In this document: positions 1 through 8,556 of the stretch, piece by piece | Layout: the number at the start of each line of letters is the position of its first letter | How positions within the stretch are numbered: the stretch's first letter is position 1 | NCBI RefSeq assembly: GCF_002797895.1 | Contig: NZ_PGES01000001.1 | Span: 3,038,001-3,102,000, forward strand | From: Janthinobacterium sp. 67 | GTDB taxonomy: Bacteria > Pseudomonadota > Gammaproteobacteria > Burkholderiales > Burkholderiaceae_D | DNA length: 64,000 nucleotides | Direction of reading: 5' to 3' | Notes under the pieces: model-generated | What the model was told of the DNA's origin: nothing | What the model saw: the letters and a program-made list of their open reading frames with translations, nothing else | Databases searched by the model: none | Position numbers and translations under genes: made by a program

Positions 1-1064
1 CGGAAAAAATTCTGTTCATCGCCCATCTGGCGCTGGGAGACTTTACCTACCTGCAAAATGGTTTCCGCGCCTTTGCCGCGGCCTACCCCCACATCCAGAT
101 CCACCTGTGGGTCGACGAAGTACGGCGCACGTCCGACGCCAAACAATGGGAAAGCTTGCGTACCTATTCGCTGTACGACTGGGTAGAACAGTCGGGCCTG
201 TTCGCCAAGGTGTACCGCAAGACCTACAGCCCTGCGCTATACGAAGAATCACTGCGCGAAGCCCAGGCGGAGCAGTATCCTGTCGTCGTGTCGCTGGCCC
301 ACGTACGGCCACAGCAATATGCGGACCTTGCCCGCGCGATCAGCCCGCACGGACTGGTGATCGGCACGCGCAAACCGTTCAGCCCGCTTCGCCCCTGGCA
401 TTACCTGGCCTACCGCAAGATCGACGCCGTACTGGCCTCGTATGCGGGGCAAGATGCCGGCGAGCACCATATCAGCAGCGTGTATGCGGACTGGTTCCAT
501 CAGTTGACGGGACTCGACATTCCCGTGGCCGAACGCTATCCCTTCGTGCACATACCCGAGCACGCATTGCAGCAGGCGCAGGAGCAACTGGCCGCCTGGG
601 GCTTTGCGCCGCGCCAGGGCCCGCTCGTGCTCTTGAATCCGTTTGCCAAGTCGCACAAGCGCGGCTGGCCCCTGGAACGCATTGCCGAACTGATTTCACG
701 CATGCAAGCGATGCCGAAATGGCAGCATGCCTGCTTCCTGATCAATGCCATGCCGCAGGAACTGGCCAAGGTGAATGCCGTCGTACAGGCGCACAACTTG
801 CCGCGCACGCAAGCCTTCAGCGCCGTCGACAACTTTTTCCAGCTGCCGGCCATGCTGGCGCAATGCGACCTGATCATTTCGGTGGAAACGTCGATCATGC
901 ACCTGGCGAACGCCGTGCATGTGCCCGTCGTGGCATTGATGCGCAAGAAGAATCCGGAATGGGCGCCCTTCGACAGCGCCAACAGCACCGTCATCACGGT
1001 GGCGCGCCGCAGCGACTGGGTCAAGGCGATTTCAAGCGATCAGGTATTGAAGACCATCGCCTAG
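1..1064 (+). CDS. Glycosyltransferase family 9 (heptosyltransferase-like), 5' truncated by window
   Basis: The reading frame is open from base 3, so the gene starts left of the window; about 353 residues are visible. A TTG at 156 is internal and should not be taken as the start. The N-terminal part (KILFIAHLALGDF, then a second beta strand near PHIQIHLWVDE) is the Rossmann start typical of GT9 enzymes. The C-terminal half has the nucleotide-sugar binding segments VLLNPFAKSHKRGWP and ISVETSIMHLANAVHVPVVAL, matching ADP-heptose:LPS heptosyltransferases. It probably adds a sugar to the LPS core on the cytoplasmic face of the inner membrane. The acceptor and donor cannot be told from sequence. 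It converges on the response regulator gene that ends at 1080. Confidence 0.8.
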   Translation, partial: EKILFIAHLALGDFTYLQNGFRAFAAAYPHIQIHLWVDEVRRTSDAKQWESLRTYSLYDWVEQSGLFAKVYRKTYSPALYEESLREAQAEQYPVVVSLAHVRPQQYADLARAISPHGLVIGTRKPFSPLRPWHYLAYRKIDAVLASYAGQDAGEHHISSVYADWFHQLTGLDIPVAERYPFVHIPEHALQQAQEQLAAWGFAPRQGPLVLLNPFAKSHKRGWPLERIAELISRMQAMPKWQHACFLINAMPQELAKVNAVVQAHNLPRTQAFSAVDNFFQLPAMLAQCDLIISVETSIMHLANAVHVPVVALMRKKNPEWAPFDSANSTVITVARRSDWVKAISSDQVLKTIA

Positions 1065-1079
1065 AGAACGCTTCAGTGG

Positions 1080-1691
1080 CTAGCCGGTGCCCAGCATGCT
1101 GATGCGCACCAGGTCGGCCACATTATCGACACCGAGCTTGTCCATCAGCCGCGCCTTGTGCACTTCCACGGTGCGCACGGAAATGCCCAGCGCCGGGGCG
1201 ATATCGCGGTTGTGCTGGCCCGTCACCACCAGCTGCATCACTTCACGCTCGCGCGGCGTCAGGGCGCGCAGCAAGGCGAGTCCCTCCACCTGACGCTGCA
1301 ACTGGCCGCGCGCATGGGCCTCACGCGAAAACGCTTCATCGATGGCGGCCATCAGCTTGTCGTGGTCAAACGGTTTTTCCAGGAAATCGCTGGCCTGCGC
1401 CTTGAATGCCTGGCGTGCCAGCGCCACGTCGCCGTGCCCCGTGATGATAATGATGGGCAGCATGCATTTGAGCTCCAGCAAGCAGCGCTGCAGGCTCAAG
1501 CCATCCATGCCCGACATGCGGATATCGATCAGCAGACAGCCGGCCCATTCGGGCCGCCAGCTGTGCAGGAAATCCTCGCCGCAGGAAAACAGGGCCGTGC
1601 GGTAACCGCGTATGCCCAACAGCAAACCCAGCGCATCGCGCACGGCGGGATCGTCGTCCACGATAAACACCGTCAAATTACTTGTCACCAT
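1080..1691 (-). CDS. FixJ-type (LuxR/NarL output) response regulator
   Basis: 203 residues from ATG at 1691. The receiver domain (about 1-120) has the acidic pocket VDDDP, the phospho-acceptor Asp56 in LIDIRMSGMDG and the conserved Lys in LEKPF. A LuxR-type helix-turn-helix follows (about 135-200, LTPREREVMQLV, then DIAPALGISVRTVEVHKARLM), so it is a DNA-binding transcription regulator. A longer open frame exists upstream but overlaps the kinase by over 100 bases. The ATG used here overlaps the kinase stop by 14 bases, which suggests translational coupling. It is the cognate regulator of the MASE1 kinase next to it; the stimulus and targets are unknown. Confidence 0.88.
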   Translation of the reverse strand: MVTSNLTVFIVDDDPAVRDALGLLLGIRGYRTALFSCGEDFLHSWRPEWAGCLLIDIRMSGMDGLSLQRCLLELKCMLPIIIITGHGDVALARQAFKAQASDFLEKPFDHDKLMAAIDEAFSREAHARGQLQRQVEGLALLRALTPREREVMQLVVTGQHNRDIAPALGISVRTVEVHKARLMDKLGVDNVADLVRISMLGTG

Positions 1692-3273
1692 ACTCTCCCT
1701 TGGCGGCCGCACTGGCGTGCGCCAGGGGCAGGATAAAACGAAAAATACCATGCTTGCCCACTTCGGCCCACAGCTGGCCGCCATGCGCTTCGACGATGCT
1801 GCGGCTGAGCACCAGGCCCAACCCCAGGCCGCTGGCCTTGGTCGAGACGAAAGGTTCGAACAGGCGCGCGGCCAGGCTGTTGGAAATGCCCGGCCCGCTA
1901 TCTTCCACGGACAGGCGCAGCCGGCTCCCTTCGAGCGGCTCGGCCGACACCGTGATGCGGCGCTGGCCGCGCGGCTGGCCCATCACCGCATCCTGTGCAT
2001 TGGCCAGCAAGTTACGCAGGACCAGCTCGATTTGCAGGCGGTCCGCGTTGACGGCCAGCGGCGACGGCGGTGCCAGCACTAGCTCGATGCCATGTTCATG
2101 GAACAGCGGCGTGAACTGGCGCGCCAGGCCATCGATCAGGCCGCTAGCCTCGACGGCCTCGAGCTGCATCGCGCCGGTACGGAAAAAGTCGCGCAGGCGA
2201 CGCACCACGTCCGCGGCGCGTCCCGATTCCACGATCATGTGCCCGATGGCGCTTTGCAGCAAGGCGCCATTCTCGCCCCGTTCCACGAGGTATTCGCAGG
2301 CCTTGCCATAGGTCGACAAGGCCGTCAGCGGCTGGTTCAGCTCATGCGCGAGAGCGGCTGCCATTTCGCCGGCGGCCGCCAGGCGCATCGTGTGTTTCAG
2401 TTCGTCAGCCACCTGCCGCATTTCATCGACGACGATGCCGATAAAAAAGCCCACCAGCGCCAGCACGGCGTCGAGCAATTGCAATTCATAAAACTGGATA
2501 TCGACCGCATGCGTCCATTTCACCAGGGTGATGATGCATAACTGCAATACAAACACGGCCAGCATGGCACCATGCAAGCCCTGGCGCGAGGCGGCCCAGA
2601 TGACGGGAAGAAACAGGAAATAGAAATGCTTGTATTCGGAACGCACGATGGAACCGAAGACGCTCCACAGCACGAAGCTGGCCAGGGCCAGGTAGGCCGG
2701 GGTTTCCCAGCGCCAGACAGCGGCATGCAGGCGCGCCCGCCCGCGCTCGCTGAACAGCACCCAGATCAGCGGCATCGATACCAGCATGCCGACCGTGTCG
2801 CCGATGCCGAAACGCCAGACGGCAGTGCTCCACTCACCGGACGGTATGCGCCCCGTGAGCGACAGCAAGGAAATATAGCCGAGCGCATTGAGCGTAGTGC
2901 CCAACAGCACGATGAGGACCCAGGCGCTCAGGCGGCGCCGGTTGTCGAAGATGTCGCTGCTGGTGAAACTGCGGCGCAGGACGGCGCCGATACCGCCATA
3001 GCCGAGCACCAGCCACGCCGAACAGAGCAAGGTCAGGGGCAGCCCTGCCGGCATGCCGCGCACCAGCACCTCGCCGGCCACCAGGGCAATAAACCAGGGC
3101 AGCGCCGCCTTGCGGCCGTGGATCAGCCAGAATACCAGGCCCAGCGCGGGATCGGGATTCCAGGGGGTGATGTTCAGCCCGTACATCGGGTCGATGTACG
3201 TGGCCCAGTCAAACAGCAGATACAGGCCGACAAAGGCGGGATACGGCAGGTAGCGGGACAGGAATGGGCGCAT
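1678..3273 (-). CDS. MASE1-type membrane sensor histidine kinase (FixL/DctB-like core)
   Basis: About 531 residues from ATG at 3273 (MRPFLSRYLPYP); upstream ATG/GTG codons give a longer form and no strong ribosome site settles the choice. The first ~280 residues are hydrophobic with about eight membrane segments, and motifs such as ITPWNPDPALGLVFWLIHG fit the MASE1 integral-membrane sensor family. The kinase core has the H-box AAALAHELNQPLTAL (His near residue 310), an N-box NLLANAQDAV and the G-boxes EDSGPGI and GLGLGLVLSRSIVEAHGG. The HELNQPL form is typical of the NtrB/FixL/DctB class. It lies directly upstream of and overlaps its response regulator. The ligand is unknown. Confidence 0.85.
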   Translation of the reverse strand: MRPFLSRYLPYPAFVGLYLLFDWATYIDPMYGLNITPWNPDPALGLVFWLIHGRKAALPWFIALVAGEVLVRGMPAGLPLTLLCSAWLVLGYGGIGAVLRRSFTSSDIFDNRRRLSAWVLIVLLGTTLNALGYISLLSLTGRIPSGEWSTAVWRFGIGDTVGMLVSMPLIWVLFSERGRARLHAAVWRWETPAYLALASFVLWSVFGSIVRSEYKHFYFLFLPVIWAASRQGLHGAMLAVFVLQLCIITLVKWTHAVDIQFYELQLLDAVLALVGFFIGIVVDEMRQVADELKHTMRLAAAGEMAAALAHELNQPLTALSTYGKACEYLVERGENGALLQSAIGHMIVESGRAADVVRRLRDFFRTGAMQLEAVEASGLIDGLARQFTPLFHEHGIELVLAPPSPLAVNADRLQIELVLRNLLANAQDAVMGQPRGQRRITVSAEPLEGSRLRLSVEDSGPGISNSLAARLFEPFVSTKASGLGLGLVLSRSIVEAHGGQLWAEVGKHGIFRFILPLAHASAAAKGEYGDK

Positions 3274-3391
3274 AACGGTGTTTTTTAACTGTACAGCATT
3301 ATGCATCGCAAGCGTGCGCCACGCCATGCCATCTTGCGTTATAGGCACATGAAATAATTTCCGTGCAACATCGCAAGGCGCGCCAGCGCGG

Positions 3392-4780
3392 TCACGCTAC
3401 GGCCAAGGGCAAGCGCACCTCCACCAGCAAGCCCAGGCCGCCATTACCGCTGTGCAGCTGAATCGTGCCGCCATGCTGGCGTACGACGGAAGCGACGATG
3501 GACAAGCCCAGGCCGCTGCCTGGCTGCGCCTGCTGCGGCGCGCGGAAAAAGCGGTCGAACACGCGGTCATACAGCGCAGGCGCGATACCCGGTCCCTGAT
3601 CGGCCACATGCAACACGGCCTGCCCCCGCTCCGCATGCAGCGACACCGTCACGCTGCTGCCGCGCGGGCTGTACTTGATGGCGTTTTCCACCAGGTTGTC
3701 GATCAGCGAAACGAGGCTCTCGCGCTGTCCGGGCACGCTGAGCGAGACGCTGGCCTGCAATTCGAGTTCGATATCGCCCGCCTGGGCCAGGCCGGACAGG
3801 GCCGCCAGACGGTCTTGCAGCAAGCTATCGAGCGCCTGCCGCCGCGGCAACTCGCCCGCGCCCGCCTGCACCTCGCTGCGCGTCAGCTGCAGCAACTGCC
3901 CCACCAGGCGCGCGGCCCGGTTGCCGCTGTTTAAGATACCGTCCAGCAGTTCTTGCTGGCGCGCATCATGTACCTGGCTCTGCAAGGCCTCGACATTCAC
4001 GCGCATGGCCGCCAGCGGCGTGCGCAGCTCATGCGTGGCATCGGCGATGAAGCTGCGTTCGCGCGCGGCGCTGGCATCGACCCGCTGCAGCAGCGCATTG
4101 ATATTGTCGACCAGCGCCGCCAGTTCGCCATGCGGCGGCTTGAACGCCAGCGGCCGCAAATCCTGCGGCCCGCGCGCCGCCACCTCCTGCGCCAGCTTGC
4201 GCCACGGCCGCATGGCAAGGCGGATCGACAGCCAGGCCGGCACCAGCAGGAATGGCAGACTGATCAGCAGCGGCAGCAGATAGTAGCCGCGTGAATTAAT
4301 CGTGATAAACAATTGCCATGCGCCTCCCGCTTCCAGCACCGTCACGCGCGTGCTGCCCTCGTCCAGGCTGCGGCTGCGCCAGGCCTGGCCCTTGATGTAC
4401 ACCACCTCCATCTGCTCCGGACCGGCGCTGCGGATACCGCTGGGCGCATCGGGCGACTTGTAGACCAGCTTGCCTTCGCGCCAGACGAGGATGCGCGGCG
4501 CCAGTTCCGGCACCCGCCCCGTTTCAAACTCCTCGCGCAAGGCTTCGTCGATGGCGCGCAAGCTTTGTTCCTGGCGCTGCGGCTGCTCGGCCAGGTTGTC
4601 GGCCACGCTGATAATGGCGTGCAGGACGCCGCGGCTCACATTGCTCGCTTCGTCCGCCCCCTCGACCATCACATACGCCACGGCCAGGCTCCACACCATG
4701 GTCAGCATCAGCATTTGCGCGATCATCAGGCGGCGCACCAGGGTGGGCCGGCGCAGCATGGCCCAGAAACGCCCCATCAT
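3392..4780 (-). CDS. QseC/PmrB-like sensor histidine kinase
   Basis: 462 residues. A membrane segment near 15-37 and another near 168-190 flank a periplasmic sensor region, followed by a HAMP-like linker (RPWRKLAQEVAARGPQDL), the phospho-acceptor helix RSFIADATHELRTPLAAM (His near residue 250) and an HATPase domain (NLVENAIKYSP, VADQGPGIAP, GSGLGLSIV). This is the architecture of QseC/PmrB/TctE-type kinases. The start overlaps the stop of the upstream response regulator by four bases (ATGA), so the two are co-translated. Its position divergent from a MipA/OmpV gene suggests a role in envelope response, which is inference. Confidence 0.87.
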   Translation of the reverse strand: MMGRFWAMLRRPTLVRRLMIAQMLMLTMVWSLAVAYVMVEGADEASNVSRGVLHAIISVADNLAEQPQRQEQSLRAIDEALREEFETGRVPELAPRILVWREGKLVYKSPDAPSGIRSAGPEQMEVVYIKGQAWRSRSLDEGSTRVTVLEAGGAWQLFITINSRGYYLLPLLISLPFLLVPAWLSIRLAMRPWRKLAQEVAARGPQDLRPLAFKPPHGELAALVDNINALLQRVDASAARERSFIADATHELRTPLAAMRVNVEALQSQVHDARQQELLDGILNSGNRAARLVGQLLQLTRSEVQAGAGELPRRQALDSLLQDRLAALSGLAQAGDIELELQASVSLSVPGQRESLVSLIDNLVENAIKYSPRGSSVTVSLHAERGQAVLHVADQGPGIAPALYDRVFDRFFRAPQQAQPGSGLGLSIVASVVRQHGGTIQLHSGNGGLGLLVEVRLPLAVA

Positions 4781-5463
4781 GCGCCGGCACCCGGCGCGGT
4801 GGACGTCTCGCCCTGCTGGTCGATGACATAGCCGACGCCGCGCACGGTACGGATATAGCCTTCGCCTATCTTGCGGCGCAGGTTACCCATATGCACATCA
4901 AGGGTGTTGCTGGCATTGGCCAGCCCGCCGGGCAGGATGTGTTCTTCCAGCACGCGGCGCGTGATGACCCGGTTGGCGCGCATCAGCAAGGTCTTGAGCA
5001 AGGCATATTCACTGGCCGTCAGTTCCACGGAACGGCCGTGCACGCTGACACGGCGCGTGGGCACCTGCAGCAGCAGGCCGCGCAATTCGATGGTGTCGCC
5101 GTCGAAGCCATAACTGCGGCGCGCCAGCGCGCGCACGCGCGACAGCAGTTCGGCCAGCACGAAGGGCTTGACCAGGTAATCGTCGGCGCCGCCATCGAGG
5201 CCCCGCAAGCGCTGTTCCACCGTATCGCGGGCGCTGAGGATGAGCACGGGCAAACGGGCTGCGCGCAGCCGCGCCAGCAAATCGAGGCCATCGCCATCGG
5301 GCAAGCCCAGGTCCAGCAGCACCAGTTCGCAACTGTCGTGCTCGATGCTGCGCGCCGCATCCTCGAGGCTGCGCACCCAGACCACCTGCATGCCCTGGTC
5401 GCGCAAGGCGATCCGCACGCCATTGCCCAGGTCCATATCGTCTTCAATCAGCAGTATTTTCAT
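4777..5463 (-). CDS. OmpR-family response regulator (QseB/PmrA-like)
   Basis: 228 residues from ATG at 5463. The receiver has the acidic pair EDD at 7-9, phospho-acceptor Asp51 in LLDLGLPDGDG, the Thr/Ser region LILSARD and the Lys in YLVKPF. The C-terminal winged helix (about 125-220) has the motifs LTASEYALLKTLL, NTLDVHMGNLRRKIG and IRTVRGVGYVI typical of OmpR/PhoB regulators. An upstream in-frame extension to 5730 lacks family similarity and overlaps the divergent promoter region, so it was rejected. The 157-base gap to the divergent mipA-like gene holds two direct CTTCATG copies (5511-5517 and 5544-5550, 33 bases apart) that could be a binding site. Confidence 0.9.
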   Translation of the reverse strand: MKILLIEDDMDLGNGVRIALRDQGMQVVWVRSLEDAARSIEHDSCELVLLDLGLPDGDGLDLLARLRAARLPVLILSARDTVEQRLRGLDGGADDYLVKPFVLAELLSRVRALARRSYGFDGDTIELRGLLLQVPTRRVSVHGRSVELTASEYALLKTLLMRANRVITRRVLEEHILPGGLANASNTLDVHMGNLRRKIGEGYIRTVRGVGYVIDQQGETSTAPGAGA

Positions 5464-5555
5464 GGTGAGTATTAAACCACCGCAAGCTGAAGAATGGGTA
5501 AAGAACCCGCCTTCATGCAATCTTAATAAAAGGCTCATTTTTCCTTCATGGCAAG

Positions 5556-5568
5556 GACAGATACTGTC
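5556..5568. promoter_or_regulatory. Short palindrome in the mipA-like leader
   Basis: GACAG-ATA-CTGTC lies about 53 bases before the mipA-like ATG, in the divergent region shared with the OmpR-family regulator. It could be an operator half-pair for a dimeric regulator. The arms are only five bases, so it may be chance. Confidence 0.3.
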
Positions 5569-5620
5569 GCCAGTCAATCGAGCCACTCCGGACTCGGTTC
5601 TCCACCTGACGGAAAACTCC

Positions 5621-6442
5621 ATGCACGCATCTACAACCTTGTTGACCTCGCTGGCACTGGCCTGTGGCCTGAGCTTGAATCCCCTGGCCGCCGCGGCGGC
5701 CGAACCGGCGGCGGAAAATGTCTTCACCATCGGCGGCGGCGTCGCCGCCGTGTCCAGCTATTCCGGCGCCGACAAGCTGTCGGCCTCGCCCCTGATCATT
5801 CTCGATTATGCGATGGCCAATGGCCTGTTCTTCAGCACCTCGCGCGGCATCGGCTATGGCGGCGAGGTCGGCGCCTTCAGCTACAGCGCTGCATTGGGCT
5901 ACCGCGGCAACCGCGAAGACCACAAGCGCAAAGGCGCCAATGGCTGGGGCGGCAGCGATTACCTGAAGGGCATGGGCGAAGTCAAAGGCAATGCCAGCGC
6001 CCTGCTGAGCGCCGGCTATTCCCCCTTGCCGGGCCTGTCGCTGACCGTCTCGAGCGACATTCCCCTGTCGAACCGCGAAAACGGCGCGAACGTGCATTTC
6101 GGCGCCAGCGGCCAGGTTTACGGCAGGTCCGACGCCCAGGGCGTGCAGAAGGACAGCGTGACCATCGCCGGCCAGCTCGCCTGGGGCGAGCGCAAATACG
6201 TGCAGACCATGTACGGCGTGACGGCGACCCAGGCAGCAAATACCTCGTTCAAGCAATACACGCCAAAAGGCGGTTTCTATGAAGCGCAAGCCACGGTCAA
6301 CTGGGAGCACCGCATCGATGCGCGCTGGGGCGTCAATACGCTGATCGGCGTCGAGAGCCGCCTGGGCGACGCGGCCAAGAGCCCCATCGTGCAACGCAAG
6401 ACATCGCCGATCGGCGCCGTGTACGTCACCTACCGCTATTAA
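5621..6442 (+). CDS. mipA: MipA/OmpV family outer-membrane protein
   Basis: 273 residues from ATG at 5621. A classical signal peptide (about 1-27) ends in a run of alanines with an AxA cleavage site before EPAAENVF. The mature part alternates glycine and aromatic residues, as expected for an outer-membrane beta barrel, and ends in an aromatic residue (VYVTYRY) as the Bam signal requires. Segments such as SPLIILDYAMANGLFF and GVESRLGDAAKSPIV fit the MipA/OmpV family (MltA-interacting protein). An upstream extension to 5240 runs through the regulator promoter and was rejected. The gene is divergent from a QseBC-like pair, and in other bacteria such regulators control MipA-type proteins, so regulation by this pair is plausible. 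Confidence 0.85.
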   Translation: MHASTTLLTSLALACGLSLNPLAAAAAEPAAENVFTIGGGVAAVSSYSGADKLSASPLIILDYAMANGLFFSTSRGIGYGGEVGAFSYSAALGYRGNREDHKRKGANGWGGSDYLKGMGEVKGNASALLSAGYSPLPGLSLTVSSDIPLSNRENGANVHFGASGQVYGRSDAQGVQKDSVTIAGQLAWGERKYVQTMYGVTATQAANTSFKQYTPKGGFYEAQATVNWEHRIDARWGVNTLIGVESRLGDAAKSPIVQRKTSPIGAVYVTYRY

Positions 6443-6545
6443 AATCGGCGCCGCATAAGGGAAGCCCGTACGCTGTTTCGCCAATTTACACGGGACGGGG
6501 GCCTGGATAAGATGGCATGGTTTTTCCACCACGGCCTTCTCTTTC

Positions 6546-7085
6546 ATGCATGCATCGTGCCTTGCCACGCAACGCCACCGCGCCCCGGACAGCGCCGCGG
6601 GTGCCTGCGGCAAGCCGGGCCAGGATACCTTGCAGCTGCTCCTGCCCGTCAAGCGCGCCAGCGACATCGTCTACGGCGCGCGCTATGCCAGGCGCCTGCA
6701 GGAATGGGGCATCAAAGTCCGCGTCAGCCTGTTGCACGTAACAGCGGCGCCGCGGCGCCAGGCCGATGAGCTGCCCCGGCACAGCGCCGGCGAGTGCCAG
6801 GCGATTGACCTGGCCACGCAGCACATGATGCACGAGGCGGGACTCTACCTGAGCCGTTCCCATATCGCCTTCAGCACCCACATTTTCGCCGGCGAGCTGC
6901 TGTTTACGATACTCGATACGGCCGAGCTGCTGGGTTGCCACGAAGTGGTCTTGCCGGCGCACCGGCGCAGCGGCTGGCCGCGCCGTTTTTCAGGTGGACT
7001 GGCCGGCAAGCTGGCGCGTGGCAGCCGCGGCACCACCATCCTGCTGGCAAACCACGAGGGCGTCAGCAGCCCGGTACCCGTCTGA
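6546..7085 (+). CDS. Universal-stress-protein-like protein
   Basis: 179 residues. The middle and C-terminal parts read like a Usp fold: a first strand DTLQLLLPVKRASDI, a long helix DLATQHMMHEAG, then LDTAELLGCHEVVLPAH and a glycine-rich nucleotide-site-like tail (RFSGGLAGKLARGSRGTTILLAN) close to the UspA pattern G-x2-G-x9-G-(S/T). The N-terminal 20 residues are unremarkable and the start is uncertain. It lies 31 bases upstream of the VirK/YbjX gene, on the same strand, so the two may be co-transcribed. Assignment is to the superfamily only. Confidence 0.55.
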   Translation: MHASCLATQRHRAPDSAAGACGKPGQDTLQLLLPVKRASDIVYGARYARRLQEWGIKVRVSLLHVTAAPRRQADELPRHSAGECQAIDLATQHMMHEAGLYLSRSHIAFSTHIFAGELLFTILDTAELLGCHEVVLPAHRRSGWPRRFSGGLAGKLARGSRGTTILLANHEGVSSPVPV

Positions 7086-7116
7086 GCCGAAACGGCTTCG
7101 ACGTTCTCCCTTTATC

Positions 7117-8133
7117 ATGGACATGCGCACGATGATGCCAACTATTACCCTGTCTGACGGCTTGATGGCGATGCCGAACGGCATGCGCCGCTGGCGCGAA
7201 ATGCTCAAGCTGCACCTGCGCGCCCGCGTGCAGCAGCGCGAGACCCGCCTCTGGCTACAACTGCTGAACTCGCATCCGGCTTTTCATGACTTGGTACAAG
7301 CGTATCCGCACATGATCCACAAGGTCTACCGTCCTTACCTGAGCCTGACCCTGAATTGCCAGCAGCGCGTGGAATTGCTGGCCGAGCACTACCACTTCAT
7401 CTTGCAGCAAGGCTGGGGCAAGCTGATGGGCCAAGCGGCCCACGGCCCCGTGCGCCTGGGCACGGTGGCGGGCAAGTCGGGCGCGCCCTACCATTTGCAA
7501 CTGTGTTCGCTGCACCCGATGGACCGCGAAGGCGAGATGGTGCTGCAACTGATGGCCGACGACGACGTGCTGTATTCGATCGCCTTTTCCTTCTTCGGCA
7601 GCCAGCTGCGCGCCACCCTGGGCATGCGCATCGGCTGCCTGCAGGGCCCGAAGGGCGAAGACAGCGCGCACCGCGTGCGCGAAGCAACGCGCGACCTGCA
7701 TGGCATGCGGCCCAAAGCCCTGATGGTGCGCCTGGTGCGCCAGCTGGGATACGAACACGGCTGCCGCAAGATACTTCTTGTCGGCAATATCAACCGCGCC
7801 GTGCACCATTCCGCCAAGAAAGGCCGTTTGTTTGCCGACTACAATGCGCTATGGCAAGAACTAGGCGCGCAAGTGCGTCAGGACGGGGATTTCGAGTTGG
7901 CGTGCGAAAACCTGCCTTTGCCGGCGCTGGAAGACATTCCTTCCAAAAAACGCTCGGAAGCGCGCAAGCGCCATGAACTGACACTGGCCATGATCGCCAG
8001 CCTGCGCAGCGGCCTCGACGCCCACCGCAGCCAGGTGCAGGCCGCCACGGCAGGCGCGGCGGCCGCCGCCGGCGAGGTACGGCAAGCGGCCATGCTCGAC
8101 GAGGACGAGGACTACGCTTCCGCCATCGCCTGA
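7117..8133 (+). CDS. VirK/YbjX family protein (DUF535)
   Basis: 338 residues from ATG at 7117; an upstream extension overlaps the preceding gene. It shows the family's conserved central segments: YRPYLSLTLNCQQRVELLAEHY near the start of the domain, GEMVLQLMADDDVLYSIAFSF, IGCLQGPKG, and DLHGMRPKALMVRLVRQL followed by ILLVGN. DUF535 proteins include Shigella VirK and E. coli YbjX, linked to envelope stress and resistance to antimicrobial peptides; the biochemical activity is not known. No signal peptide or membrane segment is visible. The last ~50 residues are alanine-rich and probably disordered. Confidence 0.82.
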   Translation: MDMRTMMPTITLSDGLMAMPNGMRRWREMLKLHLRARVQQRETRLWLQLLNSHPAFHDLVQAYPHMIHKVYRPYLSLTLNCQQRVELLAEHYHFILQQGWGKLMGQAAHGPVRLGTVAGKSGAPYHLQLCSLHPMDREGEMVLQLMADDDVLYSIAFSFFGSQLRATLGMRIGCLQGPKGEDSAHRVREATRDLHGMRPKALMVRLVRQLGYEHGCRKILLVGNINRAVHHSAKKGRLFADYNALWQELGAQVRQDGDFELACENLPLPALEDIPSKKRSEARKRHELTLAMIASLRSGLDAHRSQVQAATAGAAAAAGEVRQAAMLDEDEDYASAIA

Positions 8134-8250
8134 GCGCCTTCCCTCTTGCGGCACACGCTACAACCCGTGCACGGCACAATCCTGTTACGCTAGCGCTATC
8201 GGTATGCATTACGGTGCGCCGGTTCCCCCAACGCTTACTAGGAGGCATTC

Positions 8251-8481
8251 ATGCGCGTAGATATTTACCGCCGGGCCGAGCACGACGGCATTTTTTCCTA
8301 CCTCGCCGTGCCGGAAGGAAAGCTTATTCCGGAAGAAGTGACCAATACCGACTGGCAACTCGAAGTACGCGCCAGCGAAGTGGCCGACGATGCCGAGATC
8401 TTGCCCAACTACCATATCGAACAGCCGCACCAGCAGATCGCCGCCAAAGGCTATGCGATCACGGGCCTGAAAGACATGTAA
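8251..8481 (+). CDS. Small conserved protein, possibly DUF6139
   Basis: 76 residues with a strong AGGAGG ribosome site 5-10 bases before the ATG. The acidic, soluble sequence (MRVDIYRRAEHDGIFSYLAV, then PEEVTNTDWQLEVR) resembles short proteins of Oxalobacteraceae that I recall as DUF6139; this recall is not verified. No motif for a function is visible. A strong rho-independent terminator follows directly, so this is a separate short transcript or the end of the preceding one. Confidence 0.7.
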   Translation: MRVDIYRRAEHDGIFSYLAVPEGKLIPEEVTNTDWQLEVRASEVADDAEILPNYHIEQPHQQIAAKGYAITGLKDM

Positions 8482-8489
8482 ACGAAAAA

Positions 8490-8525
8490 AGCCAAACCAG
8501 CATGTCTGCGGTTTGGCTTTGTTTT
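8490..8525. terminator. Bidirectional rho-independent terminator
   Basis: Nine-base perfect stem AGCCAAACC/GGTTTGGCT (8490-8498 with 8510-8518) followed by TTGTTTTT on the plus strand and preceded by an A-run, which works as a U-tract for the minus strand. It separates the small plus-strand gene from the convergent dnaE. Confidence 0.9.
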
Positions 8526-8556
8526 TGGCGTTGTCATATGCGCCCGGTGGTGCCGG

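Noticed and set aside
107..1102. A plus-strand frame overlapping the GT9 gene
   Set aside because: It is in a different frame from the GT9-like sequence and has no recognisable motif.
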